A DNA stretch of 64,000 nucleotides, from positions 275,735 to 339,734 of the forward strand of contig NZ_JAMQAW010000025.1 of the NCBI RefSeq assembly GCF_023701525.1, given 5' to 3'. The notes beneath the pieces were generated by a model that was not told the DNA's origin, did no database searches, and saw nothing but the letters and a program-made list of their open reading frames with translations. Positions 24,763 to 34,303 of the stretch are shown piece after piece. Numbering within the stretch: the first letter of the stretch is position 1; each line of letters opens with the position of its first letter. Position numbers and translations under genes: made by a program. The DNA is from Streptomyces albipurpureus. GTDB lineage: Bacteria > Actinomycetota > Actinomycetes > Streptomycetales > Streptomycetaceae.

Positions 24763-27183
24763 ATGGCACAGGGCACGGTCCAGGTGACCCACACGGGCAC
24801 ATCCCGGTGGCGGCGCCGCACGGGCGAGTACGCCTCTTTGGCAGCAGCCCTGGAGGCAGCCGGGGACGGCGATATCCTCACCGTCGCCCCGGGGACGTAC
24901 CGCGAGAACCTCGTGGTCCAGCGAGCCGTCACACTGCGCGGCCCCGAAGGCTCCGTGGGCTCGGTGCGCATCGCGCCCGCCGACGGCGTGGCCCTGACCG
25001 TGCGGGCTTCCGCCACCGTGCAGGACCTCCATGTGGAGGGCCAGGACACGACCGTGCCGGCGCTGTTGGTCGAGGACGGCACCCCCGAGCTGATCGACAT
25101 ACGCATCTCCACCCGCTCGGCCGCCGGGCTCGAAGTGCGCGGCGCGGCCCGCCCCACGGTCCGCCGCTGCACGATCGACAACCCCGCCGGGGTAGGCATC
25201 GCCGTACTGGACGGCGCGGGCGGGGTGTTCGAGGAGTGCGAGGTGGTCTCGGCCGGCCAGTCGGGCGTCTCGGTCCGCGGCGGTGGCCATCCGCGGCTGG
25301 AGCGCTGCCGGGTGCATCACACCTCGGGTGCCGGGCTGACCATCACCGGCGAGGGCAGTGGTCTGGAGGCCGTCGGCTGCGAGGTGTACGAGATCAAGGG
25401 CGCGGGGTTGCAGATCGCCTCCCGGGCCACGGCGCATCTGACCGACTCCAGTGTGCACCGCACTTCCGCCGATGGGGTGACCCTGGACACGGACGCGGTC
25501 CTGACCCTTTCGGACTGCGACATCCATGACATTCCGGAGAACGCGATCGATCTGCGCTCGCGTTCCGTGCTGACCCTCACCCGGTCCACGGTCCGGCGGT
25601 TCGGCCGCAACGGCCTTTCGGTGTGGGACCCGGGCACCCGGGTGGATGCGAACCAGTGCGAGATACATGACAGTACGGGCGACTATCCGGCCGTCTGGGT
25701 CAGCGACGGGGCGACGGCGGTACTGGACTCCTGCCGGGTGCACGATGTCCCCGACGCCCTCTTCGTGCTTGATCGGGGCTCCCGGGTCGACGTGGTCGAC
25801 AGCGATCTCTCCCAGATCCGCAACACGGCGGTGTCCGTGAGCGACGGGGCAAGCGCACAGCTCGATGACTGCCGGATCAGGGAGGCCTCCACGGGTGCCT
25901 GGTTCCGCGACCACGGCAGCGGCGGCACCTTGAACTCCTGCACCATCGACGCGGCGCAGACGGGTGTCATCGTCACCAAGGGCGCTGACCCGGTGATAGA
26001 GCGCTGTACGGTCACCTCGCCGGCGGAGGCGGGGTTCTATGTGTCGGCGGAGGGCCGCGGCACCTTCCGCGGCTGCCGGGTGACCGGGAGCGGCGGCTAC
26101 GGCTTCCATGTCATGGACGGTTGCCGTACGACGCTCAGCAAGTGCCGCACCGAGCGCTGTACGCGCGGCGGATACGAACTCGTCGATCCCTCGCTCCCGG
26201 TCATCGAGGATTGCACCAGCGATGAGTCGGCGGTGCTGGGGGCGCATGGACGGGCGGTACCGGAGCCCTCTGCCAACCGTCTGCCGTCCCCTCAACCCGC
26301 CGGGCCGTTGGCGTCGTCGCCCACCCCACCCGTGACACCGACGACACCCGAGCCGCAGGAGACCGCCCTGGCCCGGAGCTCGGACGCGGTCCTCGGCGAT
26401 CTGGACGCGCTGGTCGGTCTGGACAGCGTGAAACGTGAGGTCCGGTCACTGACGAACATGATCGAAGTCGGCCGGCGCCGCCAGGAGGCGGGCTTGAAGG
26501 CCGCGTCGGTACGCCGGCATCTGGTCTTCACCGGCTCCCCCGGCACCGGCAAGACGACGGTGGCACGTCTGTACGGCGAGATCCTCGCCGCGCTCGGCGT
26601 GCTCAAGCGCGGTCATCTCGTGGAGGTGTCGCGGGTGGATCTGGTGGGTGAGCACATCGGTTCCACCGCGATCCGTACCCAGGAGGCGTTCGACCGGGCC
26701 CGCGGCGGAGTGCTCTTCATCGACGAGGCCTATGCGCTCTCCCCCGAGGACTCCGGCCGGGATTTCGGCAAGGAGGCCATCGACACGCTGGTGAAGTTGA
26801 TGGAGGACCATCGGGAAGCGGTGGTGGTCATCGTCGCCGGCTACACGGCGGAGATGGAGCGCTTCCTCTCGGTCAACCCCGGAGTGGCATCGCGATTCTC
26901 CCGAACCATCACCTTCCAGGACTACGAGGCCGATGAGCTGCTGAACATCGTCCAGCGGCAGGCCGACGAGCATGAGTACCGGCTCGCGGACGGTACGGGT
27001 GAGGCGCTGTTGAAGTACTTCGCCGTGCTGCCCAAGGGCCCGGCGTTCGGTAACGGCCGTACCGCACGCCAGACCTTTGAGTCGATGGTGGAGCGGCACG
27101 CCAGCCGGGTAGCCGATCTGGCCGAGGTCAGTACCGACGATCTGACCTTGCTCTACCCCGAGGATCTGCCCGAGCTGCCCTGA
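24763..27183 (+). CDS. Right-handed beta-helix repeat protein fused to a CbbX/SpoVK-type AAA ATPase
   Basis: About 806 residues. Residues about 20-500 are a pectate-lyase-like parallel beta-helix: repeated 22-24 residue coils such as VRRCTIDNPAGVGIAVLDGA and LERCRVHHTSGAGLTITGEG. A Pro/Ser/Thr-rich linker (about 505-545) leads to a CbxX/CfqX AAA domain: GLDSVKREV, Walker A GSPGTGKTT (about 591-599), Walker B GGVLFIDEAYAL (about 646-657), ASRFSRTI (arginine finger region) and NGRTARQTFE. There is no signal peptide, so it is a cytoplasmic remodelling ATPase with a long recognition arm. The ATG at 24763 is preferred to 24682. The 3' end overlaps the convergent membrane gene by 31 bases. Confidence 0.88.
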   Translation: MAQGTVQVTHTGTSRWRRRTGEYASLAAALEAAGDGDILTVAPGTYRENLVVQRAVTLRGPEGSVGSVRIAPADGVALTVRASATVQDLHVEGQDTTVPALLVEDGTPELIDIRISTRSAAGLEVRGAARPTVRRCTIDNPAGVGIAVLDGAGGVFEECEVVSAGQSGVSVRGGGHPRLERCRVHHTSGAGLTITGEGSGLEAVGCEVYEIKGAGLQIASRATAHLTDSSVHRTSADGVTLDTDAVLTLSDCDIHDIPENAIDLRSRSVLTLTRSTVRRFGRNGLSVWDPGTRVDANQCEIHDSTGDYPAVWVSDGATAVLDSCRVHDVPDALFVLDRGSRVDVVDSDLSQIRNTAVSVSDGASAQLDDCRIREASTGAWFRDHGSGGTLNSCTIDAAQTGVIVTKGADPVIERCTVTSPAEAGFYVSAEGRGTFRGCRVTGSGGYGFHVMDGCRTTLSKCRTERCTRGGYELVDPSLPVIEDCTSDESAVLGAHGRAVPEPSANRLPSPQPAGPLASSPTPPVTPTTPEPQETALARSSDAVLGDLDALVGLDSVKREVRSLTNMIEVGRRRQEAGLKAASVRRHLVFTGSPGTGKTTVARLYGEILAALGVLKRGHLVEVSRVDLVGEHIGSTAIRTQEAFDRARGGVLFIDEAYALSPEDSGRDFGKEAIDTLVKLMEDHREAVVVIVAGYTAEMERFLSVNPGVASRFSRTITFQDYEADELLNIVQRQADEHEYRLADGTGEALLKYFAVLPKGPAFGNGRTARQTFESMVERHASRVADLAEVSTDDLTLLYPEDLPELP

Positions 27184-29708
27184 ACCGGGGCCTCGTTGGA
27201 CCGCTGCTGGGTGGGGATGGCCGGTGGCAGCCGTTCCAGCAGTCCCTGGCGTTCGAGGGCGAAGCGCGGGTCGGCCTGATAGTCGGAGTGGCCTCGGATC
27301 GGCTCGGGCAGGGGATGGCTTCGGGAGCGTCCGTAGACCACCGGGTCATGGAGCGGGGCGCCGTCGACCGGGCGGTGTCCGGCCTCCGCCGGCACCAGCA
27401 CCGGACCTCCTATGGGATCGGTGGGCCGCCAGAGATTGCGCCAGCTGTCCACCTCGTCGCTCAGTGACGTGAGGGCGCCGGGGCCGAAGTAGGCCGGGAA
27501 CCAGCGTCCGTAGAGCCGCTCCAGCGGTGAACCGTAGGTGAGCAGCGCGACTTGGCCACGTGTCTTGGCGGGGAGCTGCCAGACGGCGGCAGCGGCCAGC
27601 ACACTGCCCTGGGAGTGCCCGGAGATCACCAGCCGGCCGCCCGTCCGTTCGGTCCAGGTGCACATGCGCCAGGTGAGGTCCGGAACCGCCCTTTCCGCGT
27701 AGCAGGGCGGGGCGAAGGGGTGGGCGGCGCGGGGCCAGAAGGTGCCGACGTCCCACAGGGTTCCGATGGTCCGCCGGGCGGCGGCATCGCGGTAGGCGCG
27801 TCGGCCCCAGGTCACCAGCAGTATGAAACCGACGCCGACCAGCCAGGAGCCCAGTGCCTGCGCGGTGGTGGCCATGGTGTCGGCCAGTCCGTCGTTCGCG
27901 AAGACCTGCCCGGGTACCTCCCCGGTCGCCCAGGCCCCCATGACCGCCCCCGCCCCGAGGAGGAGCGTGGCACCGGCGACGATCCCCACCGTCCAGGGTG
28001 CCGCGTCGGTGACGGCGGCGCGGGCCCGGGCGCTCGCGATCCGCCGGGTGCGGACCTGATCTGGCCGCCACACCCCGTCCGGCCGCGTTCGTTCCCTCGC
28101 CGCGTACTCCGCTTCGATCGGGTCGGCGAGGCGGCGGGCCGTCAGCCAGGTGCGTACGGCGAGGACCACCGCGGGGCCGATCAGCAGGAGCAGCAGCACC
28201 GGGATGACGGAGGCCTGCCAACTGAGCAGTACGGGAGGGCCGGGGATGTGCCCGTCGCCATCCATGCCGGGGGTCCCCGGTCCATCGAGCCAGTCGGCGA
28301 CCCGCTGGGCGATGCCTCCGGTCATCACTCCACCGAGGCCGCAGCCGAGCATCGCGACGGCGGGTCCGGCAAGGCCCCGCAACGCGGCCCGGGGCTGGCG
28401 GGCCCGTCGTTGCAACGCCAGGGCGACCACGCCCAGGGAGACGATCAGCACCCCCTGGGCAAGGGCGATGACTCGGAAGGTGACATCGCCGGGGAGGGTG
28501 CCATGGGAAACCCAGCCAGGCCGGGACCAGCAGGCGTAGAGCAGGGAGAGCGCCAGAACGCCGAGGGCGGCGCCGGGCAGTTGACGGACGGCGGCACGGT
28601 CGAACCTCGCGTCGAATCGACGTTCACTGCGGCCCCGGCGGAAGACGACGGCGAGGACGATCAGCAGTCCGAGGACGAGCAGGATCTCCAGCGCCCAACC
28701 CCAGATCTGCAGAAGGACGCTGTCTGCGGCCCGATCCCGGCGGGCAGCGGCCCCGGCGACGGCGGCGGCGACGGTGAGGAATCCGGCAGCGGTGTGGGCG
28801 GCGCGCAGCCGGGCGACCAGCCTGCGGCCGTACCAGAACCCGGGGCGCCCCAGCGCGGGCCGTACGGGGAGGCGGCCTCCGAACTCCTGCGCGCACTCCG
28901 CCTCCTCGGCGCCCTCCGCGCCGTCGGCTGCGTCAGTGTCGTCGGCACCTTCGGCCGCTACGACCGCTGCGGGGGTGGCGGGGATATCGCTTGTGTTCGC
29001 CGAGCCACCGATGGTCCGGGGAGTGCCATCGGGTGCCGGGCACCGGGGGCCCGCCTCGCCTTCCGCCACTTCGGCGCCCGTCGGGGGCCGCTGGGACTCA
29101 TACGCGCTCCAGGTCCGGTTGGAGAGGTACCAGAGCAGCCCCACCAGGGCGGCGGGAACCAGGGAGGCGAGTGCCAACCGGCGGCCTGGCTGGGACCACC
29201 AGCCACCTTGCTCAACCGAGAGGAACCCGAGCCAGGAACGGTCGTTCGAGCAGTAGGCGACGCCGGCGCACTGCCAGGCGACCAGATCGAGCGCCACCTC
29301 GCACGCGGCGGCCGTCAACAGAACGGTGAGACTGAGCGCGACCAGTCGTACCAACACTCCATAGGCCCTGGTGGTCTTGGCGCTGCCGCTGACGCGCGGA
29401 CGCATCCAGTGCGCCAGGTTGACGACCATAAAGGGGAGCAACAGCAGCCAGAGCGCCCGGGCGCTGTTGCCCGAGGTGAGGTTGGACCAGCAGTAAGCCT
29501 CCGGAATCGGCTGATCGGTGTCGCGCTGACGATCTGTTTCGGCCTTCTCATCGTCACGGCGCCGAAAGACGGCCGCCTTCTCGTCTCCGGAGATCCGGAC
29601 CGTACGGGGATCGCAGAGCATCTCCTCCGGGGTGGCCCCACCAACTCCGTGGACCAGCAGTTCCAGCGCGGGGCCCTCGTTTCTCGGGGCCGGGGTTGCA
29701 GATGGCAC
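27153..29708 (-). CDS. Large integral membrane protein with split alpha/beta-hydrolase motifs
   Basis: An 851-residue protein. The N-terminus has LELLVHGVGGATPEEML (16-31), like the oxyanion strand of lipases. From about residue 80 to 640 there are about ten hydrophobic helices with acidic or arginine-rich loops. The C-terminus carries a nucleophile elbow VISGHSQGSVLA (Ser near 699), then WRPTDPIGG (Asp near 764) and IRGHSDY (His near 807), a complete possible Ser-Asp-His triad. A membrane-embedded serine hydrolase or lipase is inferred; the substrate is unknown. GTG start. Overlaps the convergent AAA gene by 31 bases. A short DE/A-rich stretch near residue 240-270 is low-complexity. Confidence 0.75.
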   Translation of the reverse strand: MPSATPAPRNEGPALELLVHGVGGATPEEMLCDPRTVRISGDEKAAVFRRRDDEKAETDRQRDTDQPIPEAYCWSNLTSGNSARALWLLLLPFMVVNLAHWMRPRVSGSAKTTRAYGVLVRLVALSLTVLLTAAACEVALDLVAWQCAGVAYCSNDRSWLGFLSVEQGGWWSQPGRRLALASLVPAALVGLLWYLSNRTWSAYESQRPPTGAEVAEGEAGPRCPAPDGTPRTIGGSANTSDIPATPAAVVAAEGADDTDAADGAEGAEEAECAQEFGGRLPVRPALGRPGFWYGRRLVARLRAAHTAAGFLTVAAAVAGAAARRDRAADSVLLQIWGWALEILLVLGLLIVLAVVFRRGRSERRFDARFDRAAVRQLPGAALGVLALSLLYACWSRPGWVSHGTLPGDVTFRVIALAQGVLIVSLGVVALALQRRARQPRAALRGLAGPAVAMLGCGLGGVMTGGIAQRVADWLDGPGTPGMDGDGHIPGPPVLLSWQASVIPVLLLLLIGPAVVLAVRTWLTARRLADPIEAEYAARERTRPDGVWRPDQVRTRRIASARARAAVTDAAPWTVGIVAGATLLLGAGAVMGAWATGEVPGQVFANDGLADTMATTAQALGSWLVGVGFILLVTWGRRAYRDAAARRTIGTLWDVGTFWPRAAHPFAPPCYAERAVPDLTWRMCTWTERTGGRLVISGHSQGSVLAAAAVWQLPAKTRGQVALLTYGSPLERLYGRWFPAYFGPGALTSLSDEVDSWRNLWRPTDPIGGPVLVPAEAGHRPVDGAPLHDPVVYGRSRSHPLPEPIRGHSDYQADPRFALERQGLLERLPPAIPTQQRSNEAPVQGSSGRSSG

Positions 29709-29884
29709 CGGTTTGACTCGCTCTCTCGACGGGGACGGCTACCGCGCTACGGCGCGCGTCATTCCTCCCAAGAATCCCGGATACCGGTGGCTTGTCGCAC
29801 CGCCCTCACCGAATCTCCGCGACACCGCGCCCAACCCGCCGTGGGAGTATTGGGCCGCCTTGACATCAGGCGGCGCAGGACGAC

Positions 29885-30751
29885 ATGGAAGGACCGGCCA
29901 CGGCAGTGACCGACAATCAGAACCTGCTCGCGGAGCAGCGGCGTGCTCTCATTCTCGACGAGGTGCGCAGGCGCGGTGGGGTGCGGGTGAACGAGCTCAC
30001 CCGCAAGCTCAGCGTCTCCGATATGACGGTACGTCGTGATCTGGACGCGCTCGCGCGCCAGGGCGTCATCGAGAAGGTGCACGGCGGAGCGGTGCCGGTC
30101 GTCGAGGCCAGTACCCACGAGCCGGGGTTCGAGGCCAAGTCCGCGCTTGAGTTGAGCGCGAAGGAGGACATCGCCCGGTTCGCAGCGCCGCTGGCGGTGC
30201 CCGGTACGGCGATCGCCCTATCGGGTGGAACCACGACCTTCGCGCTGGCCCACCACCTCCTCGATGTGCCGGATCTGACGGTGGTCACCAATTCGGTTCG
30301 GGTCGCTGACGTCTTCCACACGGCCCAGCGGGCTGGAGCGAACGGAGCGGCCCGGCCGGGCGCCGCGACCGTCGTCCTCACGGGAGGGGTGCGGACCCCC
30401 TCGGACTCGCTGGTGGGTCCGGTGGCCGACCAGGCGATCCGCTCGCTCCACTTCGATGTGCTCTTCCTGGGGGTGCACGGGATCTCGGTGGAGGCTGGAC
30501 TGTCGACGCCCAACCTCGCGGAGGCGGAGACCAACCGGCGTTTCGTACGGGCCGCGCGCAGAGTGGTGGTGGTCGCCGACCACACCAAGTGGGGCACTGT
30601 GGGCCTGAGTTCGTTCGCACGGCTCGCCGAAGTGGACACTCTGGTGACCGATGCGGGGCTGTCCAAACAAGCCCAGGAGCAGATCTCGGAGCATCTGCCG
30701 GGACTGGTGGTCGCGGGCGGCCCAGGTAGCGCGGACGCGCAGGGCGGCTGA
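29885..30751 (+). CDS. DeoR/GlpR-family transcriptional regulator
   Basis: A 288-residue repressor-type protein. The N-terminal winged HTH (RRALILDEVRRRGGVRVNEL, then TRKLSVSDMTVRRDLDALARQGVIEKVHGGAV, about residues 19-70) is classic DeoR. The C-terminal DeoRC sensor domain follows (IALSGGTTTFALAHHL, TNSVRVADV, LTGGVRTPSDSLVGP, LFLGVHGISVEAGLSTPNLAEAETNR, VVVADHTKWG) and binds phosphorylated sugars. The ATG at 29885 is used; a GTG at 29906 with GGAAGGA upstream is an alternative. It is followed after 7 bases by an SRPBCC gene; no sugar-metabolism genes are adjacent, so its target is not evident. Confidence 0.9.
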   Translation: MEGPATAVTDNQNLLAEQRRALILDEVRRRGGVRVNELTRKLSVSDMTVRRDLDALARQGVIEKVHGGAVPVVEASTHEPGFEAKSALELSAKEDIARFAAPLAVPGTAIALSGGTTTFALAHHLLDVPDLTVVTNSVRVADVFHTAQRAGANGAARPGAATVVLTGGVRTPSDSLVGPVADQAIRSLHFDVLFLGVHGISVEAGLSTPNLAEAETNRRFVRAARRVVVVADHTKWGTVGLSSFARLAEVDTLVTDAGLSKQAQEQISEHLPGLVVAGGPGSADAQGG

Positions 30752-30758
30752 GGTCACC

Positions 30759-31202
30759 GTGTCCGTGTTCCGACTGACACGAGCAGTCACCCTCCCCGTC
30801 GACGAGGTGTGGCAACGGGTGACCGATTGGCGATCCCACGCGGCGCAAGTGCCGCTGACACGGCTCTCCTCGGTGACGGACGGGCCAACCGGCGTGGGGA
30901 CGGTCTTCACCGTGCGGTCAGCGTGGGGACCCATCGGGTTCGACGATCCGATGGAGGTCGTCCGCTGGGAGCCTCCGGGAGAGGGGCCGACGGGCGGCTA
31001 CCGGCTGGAGAAGCGGGGCCGGATCGTCGGCGGTTGGGCGGAGGTCGAGGTACTTCGGCAGGGCTCGGGGTCGATCGTGGTGTGGACCGAGCAGTTGGAC
31101 ATTCGCCCCCTACCGGGGCTGTTCGACCGGCTGGTGGCGCGGGTGGGACGGGCGGTGTTCGGTCGCGCGCTCAACGGGTTGCTGGAACAGCCGTATGACT
31201 GA
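30759..31202 (+). CDS. SRPBCC-family (START/polyketide cyclase-like) protein
   Basis: A 147-residue protein: VSVFRLTRAVTLPVDEVWQR followed by VTDWRSHAAQVPLTR, then GVGTVFTVRSAWGPIGFDDPMEVVRWEPP and GSIVVWTEQLDIRPLPGLFDRLVARVGRAVFGRAL. This is the helix-grip order of the SRPBCC superfamily, which binds hydrophobic ligands. The GTG start lies 7 bases after the DeoR stop, so the two form an operon. Ligand and role unknown. Confidence 0.82.
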   Translation: MSVFRLTRAVTLPVDEVWQRVTDWRSHAAQVPLTRLSSVTDGPTGVGTVFTVRSAWGPIGFDDPMEVVRWEPPGEGPTGGYRLEKRGRIVGGWAEVEVLRQGSGSIVVWTEQLDIRPLPGLFDRLVARVGRAVFGRALNGLLEQPYD

Positions 31203-31304
31203 AGGCGCCGTGCAACCCCGGGCGCGGGGCGGAGCAGCAAGCTCCGGCTCGGGGCCCACTTCACCGGGACGATCCCTGCTCGCCCCACGCGTAGGCGCTG
31301 GGCG

Positions 31305-31379
31305 TACCGCGTCGATGCCAACCGTGCAGCGGGCCTGACCGCCCGCACCGAGGAGTGGCCGTACTCCTCGGTGGAGTCA
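31305..31379 (+). pseudogene. Remnant of a REP-associated/IS200-type tyrosine transposase C-terminus
   Basis: In one plus-strand frame this short segment encodes YRVDANRAAGLTARTEEW followed by PYSSVE, close to the family pattern of a few residues, NPxRAGLVxRAExWPWSS, found near the end of Y1 (HUH) transposases of the RayT type. There is no start, no HUH motif and no full-length frame around it, so it is at most a fragment. Nothing else was recognised in the 342-base gap 31203-31544. Confidence 0.35.
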
Positions 31380-31544
31380 GGCGGTCTGTCGACGATCACA
31401 CCGGAGGACTCCGCCTCGGTACGGGCCCGGCCCCGGGCGGTCGCCCGGCGCCGCGGAAGCTCGACCCATCGGACACAGCGACCGGGCCACGGGTCCAACC
31501 GGGCGGTGAGGCACGGCTGGACGGCCACTCGGCGCCCTCCCCTG

Positions 31545-32678
31545 TCAGTGCGGCCAGCTGCCGGTCGTCAGAAACACCTCGATCTCCCGCGCATAGGGCG
31601 TGATGTCCAGCCCCTGGTCCCGCAGCCAGTCATCCGAGTAGTACTTGTCGAGGTACCGGTCACCGGGGTCGCAGAGCAGGGTCACCACACTTCCCCGCTG
31701 TCCGGTGGCCACCATCTCCGAAACGATCTTCCAAGCGCTCCAGAGCCCGGTCCCGGTGGAACCACCGGCCTTGCGCCCGATGGCCGCGTCCAGTGCGCGT
31801 ACGGCCGCGACGCTGGCCGCATCGGGGACCTTCATCATCCGGTCGATGGCACCGGGGACAAAGCTCGGCTCCATCCGGGGCCGGCCGATGCCCTCGATCC
31901 GAGAACTGGACGCACTGGTGGCTCGCGGGTCACCCAGCGTCCAGCCCTCGTAGAAGCATGAGTTCTCCGGGTCCGGCACGCAGACCCGGGTGTCGTACTG
32001 CATGTAGTGCACATACCGGGCGATGGTCGCCGACGTACCACCGGTGCCGGCGGTAGCGACGATCCATGCGGGTTCTGGGTAGCGCTCCAGTTCCAGCTGT
32101 TGGTAAATCGATTCAGCAATGTTGTTGTTACCGCGCCAGTCGGTGGCTCGTTCCGCATAGGTGAACTGGTCCATGTAGTGGCCGCCGGTCCGCTCAGCGA
32201 GCGCTGCGGACTCTTCGTACATCTTCCGGGAGTCATCGACGAAGTGGCACTGTCCGCCGTGGAATTCGATCAGCCGGATCTTCTCCGGGCTGGTCGTACG
32301 GGGCATCACGGCGACGAAGGGAACGCCGACCAGCTTGGCGAAGTACGCCTCCGAGACGGCCGTGGAACCGCTGCTCGCCTCGATGACGGGCTTTCCGGGC
32401 CTGATCCAGCCGTTGCAGAGACCGTAGAGAAAGAGCGAACGCGCCAGTCGGTGCTTGAGGCTGCCGGTCGGATGGGTGGATTCATCCTTGAGGTAGAGGT
32501 CGATACCCCACTCCTCGGGCAGGGGGAACTTCAGCAGATGGGTATCGGCGGAGCGGTTGGAGTCAGCCTGGACCTTTCGAACGGCCTCTTTGAGCCAGGC
32601 TCGGTAATCGGGATCGCTACGGTCCGTATCACCCGTCGCCATCGCCCCGCCCGTCACGCGCTTGTCATTGATGCTCAT
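31545..32678 (-). CDS. cds1: PLP-dependent cysteine synthase-like enzyme, Cds1 (cysteine desulfhydrase) type
   Basis: About 377 residues of fold-type II PLP enzyme. [21 protein letters not shown] contains the PLP lysine (about residue 67). Family signatures follow: [72 protein letters not shown] and [14 protein letters not shown]. The mycobacterial homologue of this group, Cds1, releases H2S from cysteine. A role in cysteine breakdown is therefore likely, though cysteine synthase activity cannot be excluded. ATG 32678 is preferred because AGGG lies 9 bases before it; ATG at 32687 or 32642 is possible. Confidence 0.85.
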   Translation of the reverse strand: MSINDKRVTGGAMATGDTDRSDPDYRAWLKEAVRKVQADSNRSADTHLLKFPLPEEWGIDLYLKDESTHPTGSLKHRLARSLFLYGLCNGWIRPGKPVIEASSGSTAVSEAYFAKLVGVPFVAVMPRTTSPEKIRLIEFHGGQCHFVDDSRKMYEESAALAERTGGHYMDQFTYAERATDWRGNNNIAESIYQQLELERYPEPAWIVATAGTGGTSATIARYVHYMQYDTRVCVPDPENSCFYEGWTLGDPRATSASSSRIEGIGRPRMEPSFVPGAIDRMMKVPDAASVAAVRALDAAIGRKAGGSTGTGLWSAWKIVSEMVATGQRGSVVTLLCDPGDRYLDKYYSDDWLRDQGLDITPYAREIEVFLTTGSWPH

Positions 32679-32869
32679 ATGCGCCATCCCTAGCCATACC
32701 TGGATCGCTTGCCCCTCCCTGCCACAGTAAGCCCCCCACCTGCACAAACGTTTGCTTTGGGCAGCCATAGGAGACTCTTGTGGGTGGGCTGGCCCTTCAT
32801 GTACTGGTGTGAGCGGCCGGAGTTGGGCAGACTGCCAGCAGATAGTGCGACGAAGGGGGCTGAGGGCCG

Positions 32870-33196
32870 ATGGGGATGACTGAGCTCGAATTTCGGGCCA
32901 CGGGCGTACGGATCGAGCGTTGGCCACGCTCGCTCACCAAGGCCGGGCAGGTGCTGATCAGGAATGGCCGTTTGGAGCTGCTGACCAGCTACGGCCGGGT
33001 GATCGACAGTGCCCCCGTACGGGCGGTCAGGGCGGGGAAGGCCTGGTTCACCGACGAGGCGAGCACCGCGCTGACGGTCAACGGCAAGCGCTATCGGCTG
33101 ACCATGGGCCAGCGTGGCCACCATCAGTCGGAGGCCGAGGCGCTGAACGGGCAGTTCCTGAAGGCGGTACACGGGGCAGGCATCGCCGACGACTGA
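32870..33196 (+). CDS. Small hypothetical protein
   Basis: A 108-residue soluble protein ([60 protein letters not shown]). It is beta-rich with no TM or motif I can assign; the steady third-position GC and the GAAGGGGG upstream support it as a real gene. Either ATG (32870 or 32876) may be the start. It is divergent from the cds1-like gene across 191 bases and precedes an RsbW-like gene by 262 bases. Confidence 0.65.
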   Translation: MGMTELEFRATGVRIERWPRSLTKAGQVLIRNGRLELLTSYGRVIDSAPVRAVRAGKAWFTDEASTALTVNGKRYRLTMGQRGHHQSEAEALNGQFLKAVHGAGIADD

Positions 33197-33458
33197 CCTG
33201 GCTCAGGTTTCCCTTGTCCCACGGCGAGGGCGGGAGAGGTCGAGACCTGGATTTCGGCTGCTCCGAGCATGGCTCAGAGCGTTCCGGACGTACCTCTGAG
33301 TTGCGGGACGGCCAGGGCTGGTTAACGCTGGTCACACATAACTCAGGGTGCATCGGCGATGACGCTGAGATGAGGTCGCCGCCGACCAAGGATCAGCAGG
33401 CATCAACTGCTGGATCGGACTTTCGTCTTCTTCCGACTCATTTCGGGGAGTCGCAGCC

Positions 33459-33980
33459 GTGATCAGCGAGCCAAGCAGGCACTGCACGGTGGAGCTCCAA
33501 GCCCTACCGTCGCGGATAGGCCAGGTCCGCAGAATCGTTTCGGCGCAGTTGCGCTACTGGCATCTCGATCCACTGGTCGACGAGGCGGCGCTCGGCGTCA
33601 CGGAACTGTTGGCCAACGTCCATCAGCATGCGGAACCGGACAAGACGTGTGTGGTCGATATCGAGTGGCTACTCGACCGGCTGACCGTCTCGGTCCATGA
33701 CCGTGATCCACGTCTTCCGCTCCTACGAAAAGTCCAGGACCCCGATCCTTTCGCCACTTCGGGGCGGGGCCTTGAACTGATCGCGGCGGTGAGTGAGGAG
33801 TGGGGCATCCTCCCCCGGGGCGACCTGGGCAAGAGTGTGTGGTTCACGCTCGCCCTGCCATCAGTGACCGCTCCGGCGGTGGAGTTCTCCGCGTATCCCC
33901 AGGCGCACCAGGGCGAGTTGGCCGAATCACCTGAGCGGACGCACCAACACTCCGAGGCCCGATCCGCGCTCGCCAGTTGA
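33459..33980 (+). CDS. RsbW-like anti-sigma-factor/regulatory ATPase (HATPase_c)
   Basis: A 173-residue protein with a GHKL ATPase domain: N-box ALGVTELLANVHQHAEP, G1-type VHDRDPRLP and G2-like ATSGRGLELIAAVSEEWG. Streptomycetes contain many such single-domain kinases, which act as anti-sigma factors or partner with SpoIIE phosphatases. The GTG at 33459 follows GGGGAG by 8 bases. The C-terminal 35 residues are a low-complexity tail. No anti-sigma antagonist is adjacent. Cytoplasmic. Confidence 0.85.
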   Translation: MISEPSRHCTVELQALPSRIGQVRRIVSAQLRYWHLDPLVDEAALGVTELLANVHQHAEPDKTCVVDIEWLLDRLTVSVHDRDPRLPLLRKVQDPDPFATSGRGLELIAAVSEEWGILPRGDLGKSVWFTLALPSVTAPAVEFSAYPQAHQGELAESPERTHQHSEARSALAS

Positions 33981-34303
33981 TCGAGCGACATCGGGCGGTG
34001 CGCGACCCGCCTCACCCCTGGGGCGCAAGCCCCAACGGGTCGCGATGCGACCGCCCCGCGCGTCAACACACTCGAACCGCGGGGGCCCCAGCCGCGGTCG
34101 CGACGGCCATGACCCTCAGTACCGACGCCGCCCCGCCTGACTCCGAGGTCACGGGGCTTTGTGCCACTGAAGGGCCACCCGGCCACCGTCGGTCTTCCGC
34201 CGGAGCGACCGGGCGGGGCGGTGCACGGCCTTGCGGCGCAGGGCCCTGTGCGACGGCGATCGGCCCGGCTGGGGCGGTGCGCCTCCCTGCGGTACGCCGA
34301 TCG
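33981..34303. other. Featureless intergenic region
   Basis: About 320 bases between the RsbW-like gene (plus) and the SHOCT protein gene (minus, convergent). Several frames are open by composition only. No terminator with a convincing stem and no repeat was found. Confidence 0.4.

Noticed and set aside
24673-26295. 540-codon minus-strand frame opposite the beta-helix gene
   Set aside because: Composition artefact opposite a gene with clear repeats; no motif or ribosome site.
27552-29909. 785-codon plus-strand frame opposite the large membrane protein
   Set aside because: Mirror of the minus-strand gene produced by high GC at third positions; no domain is recognisable.
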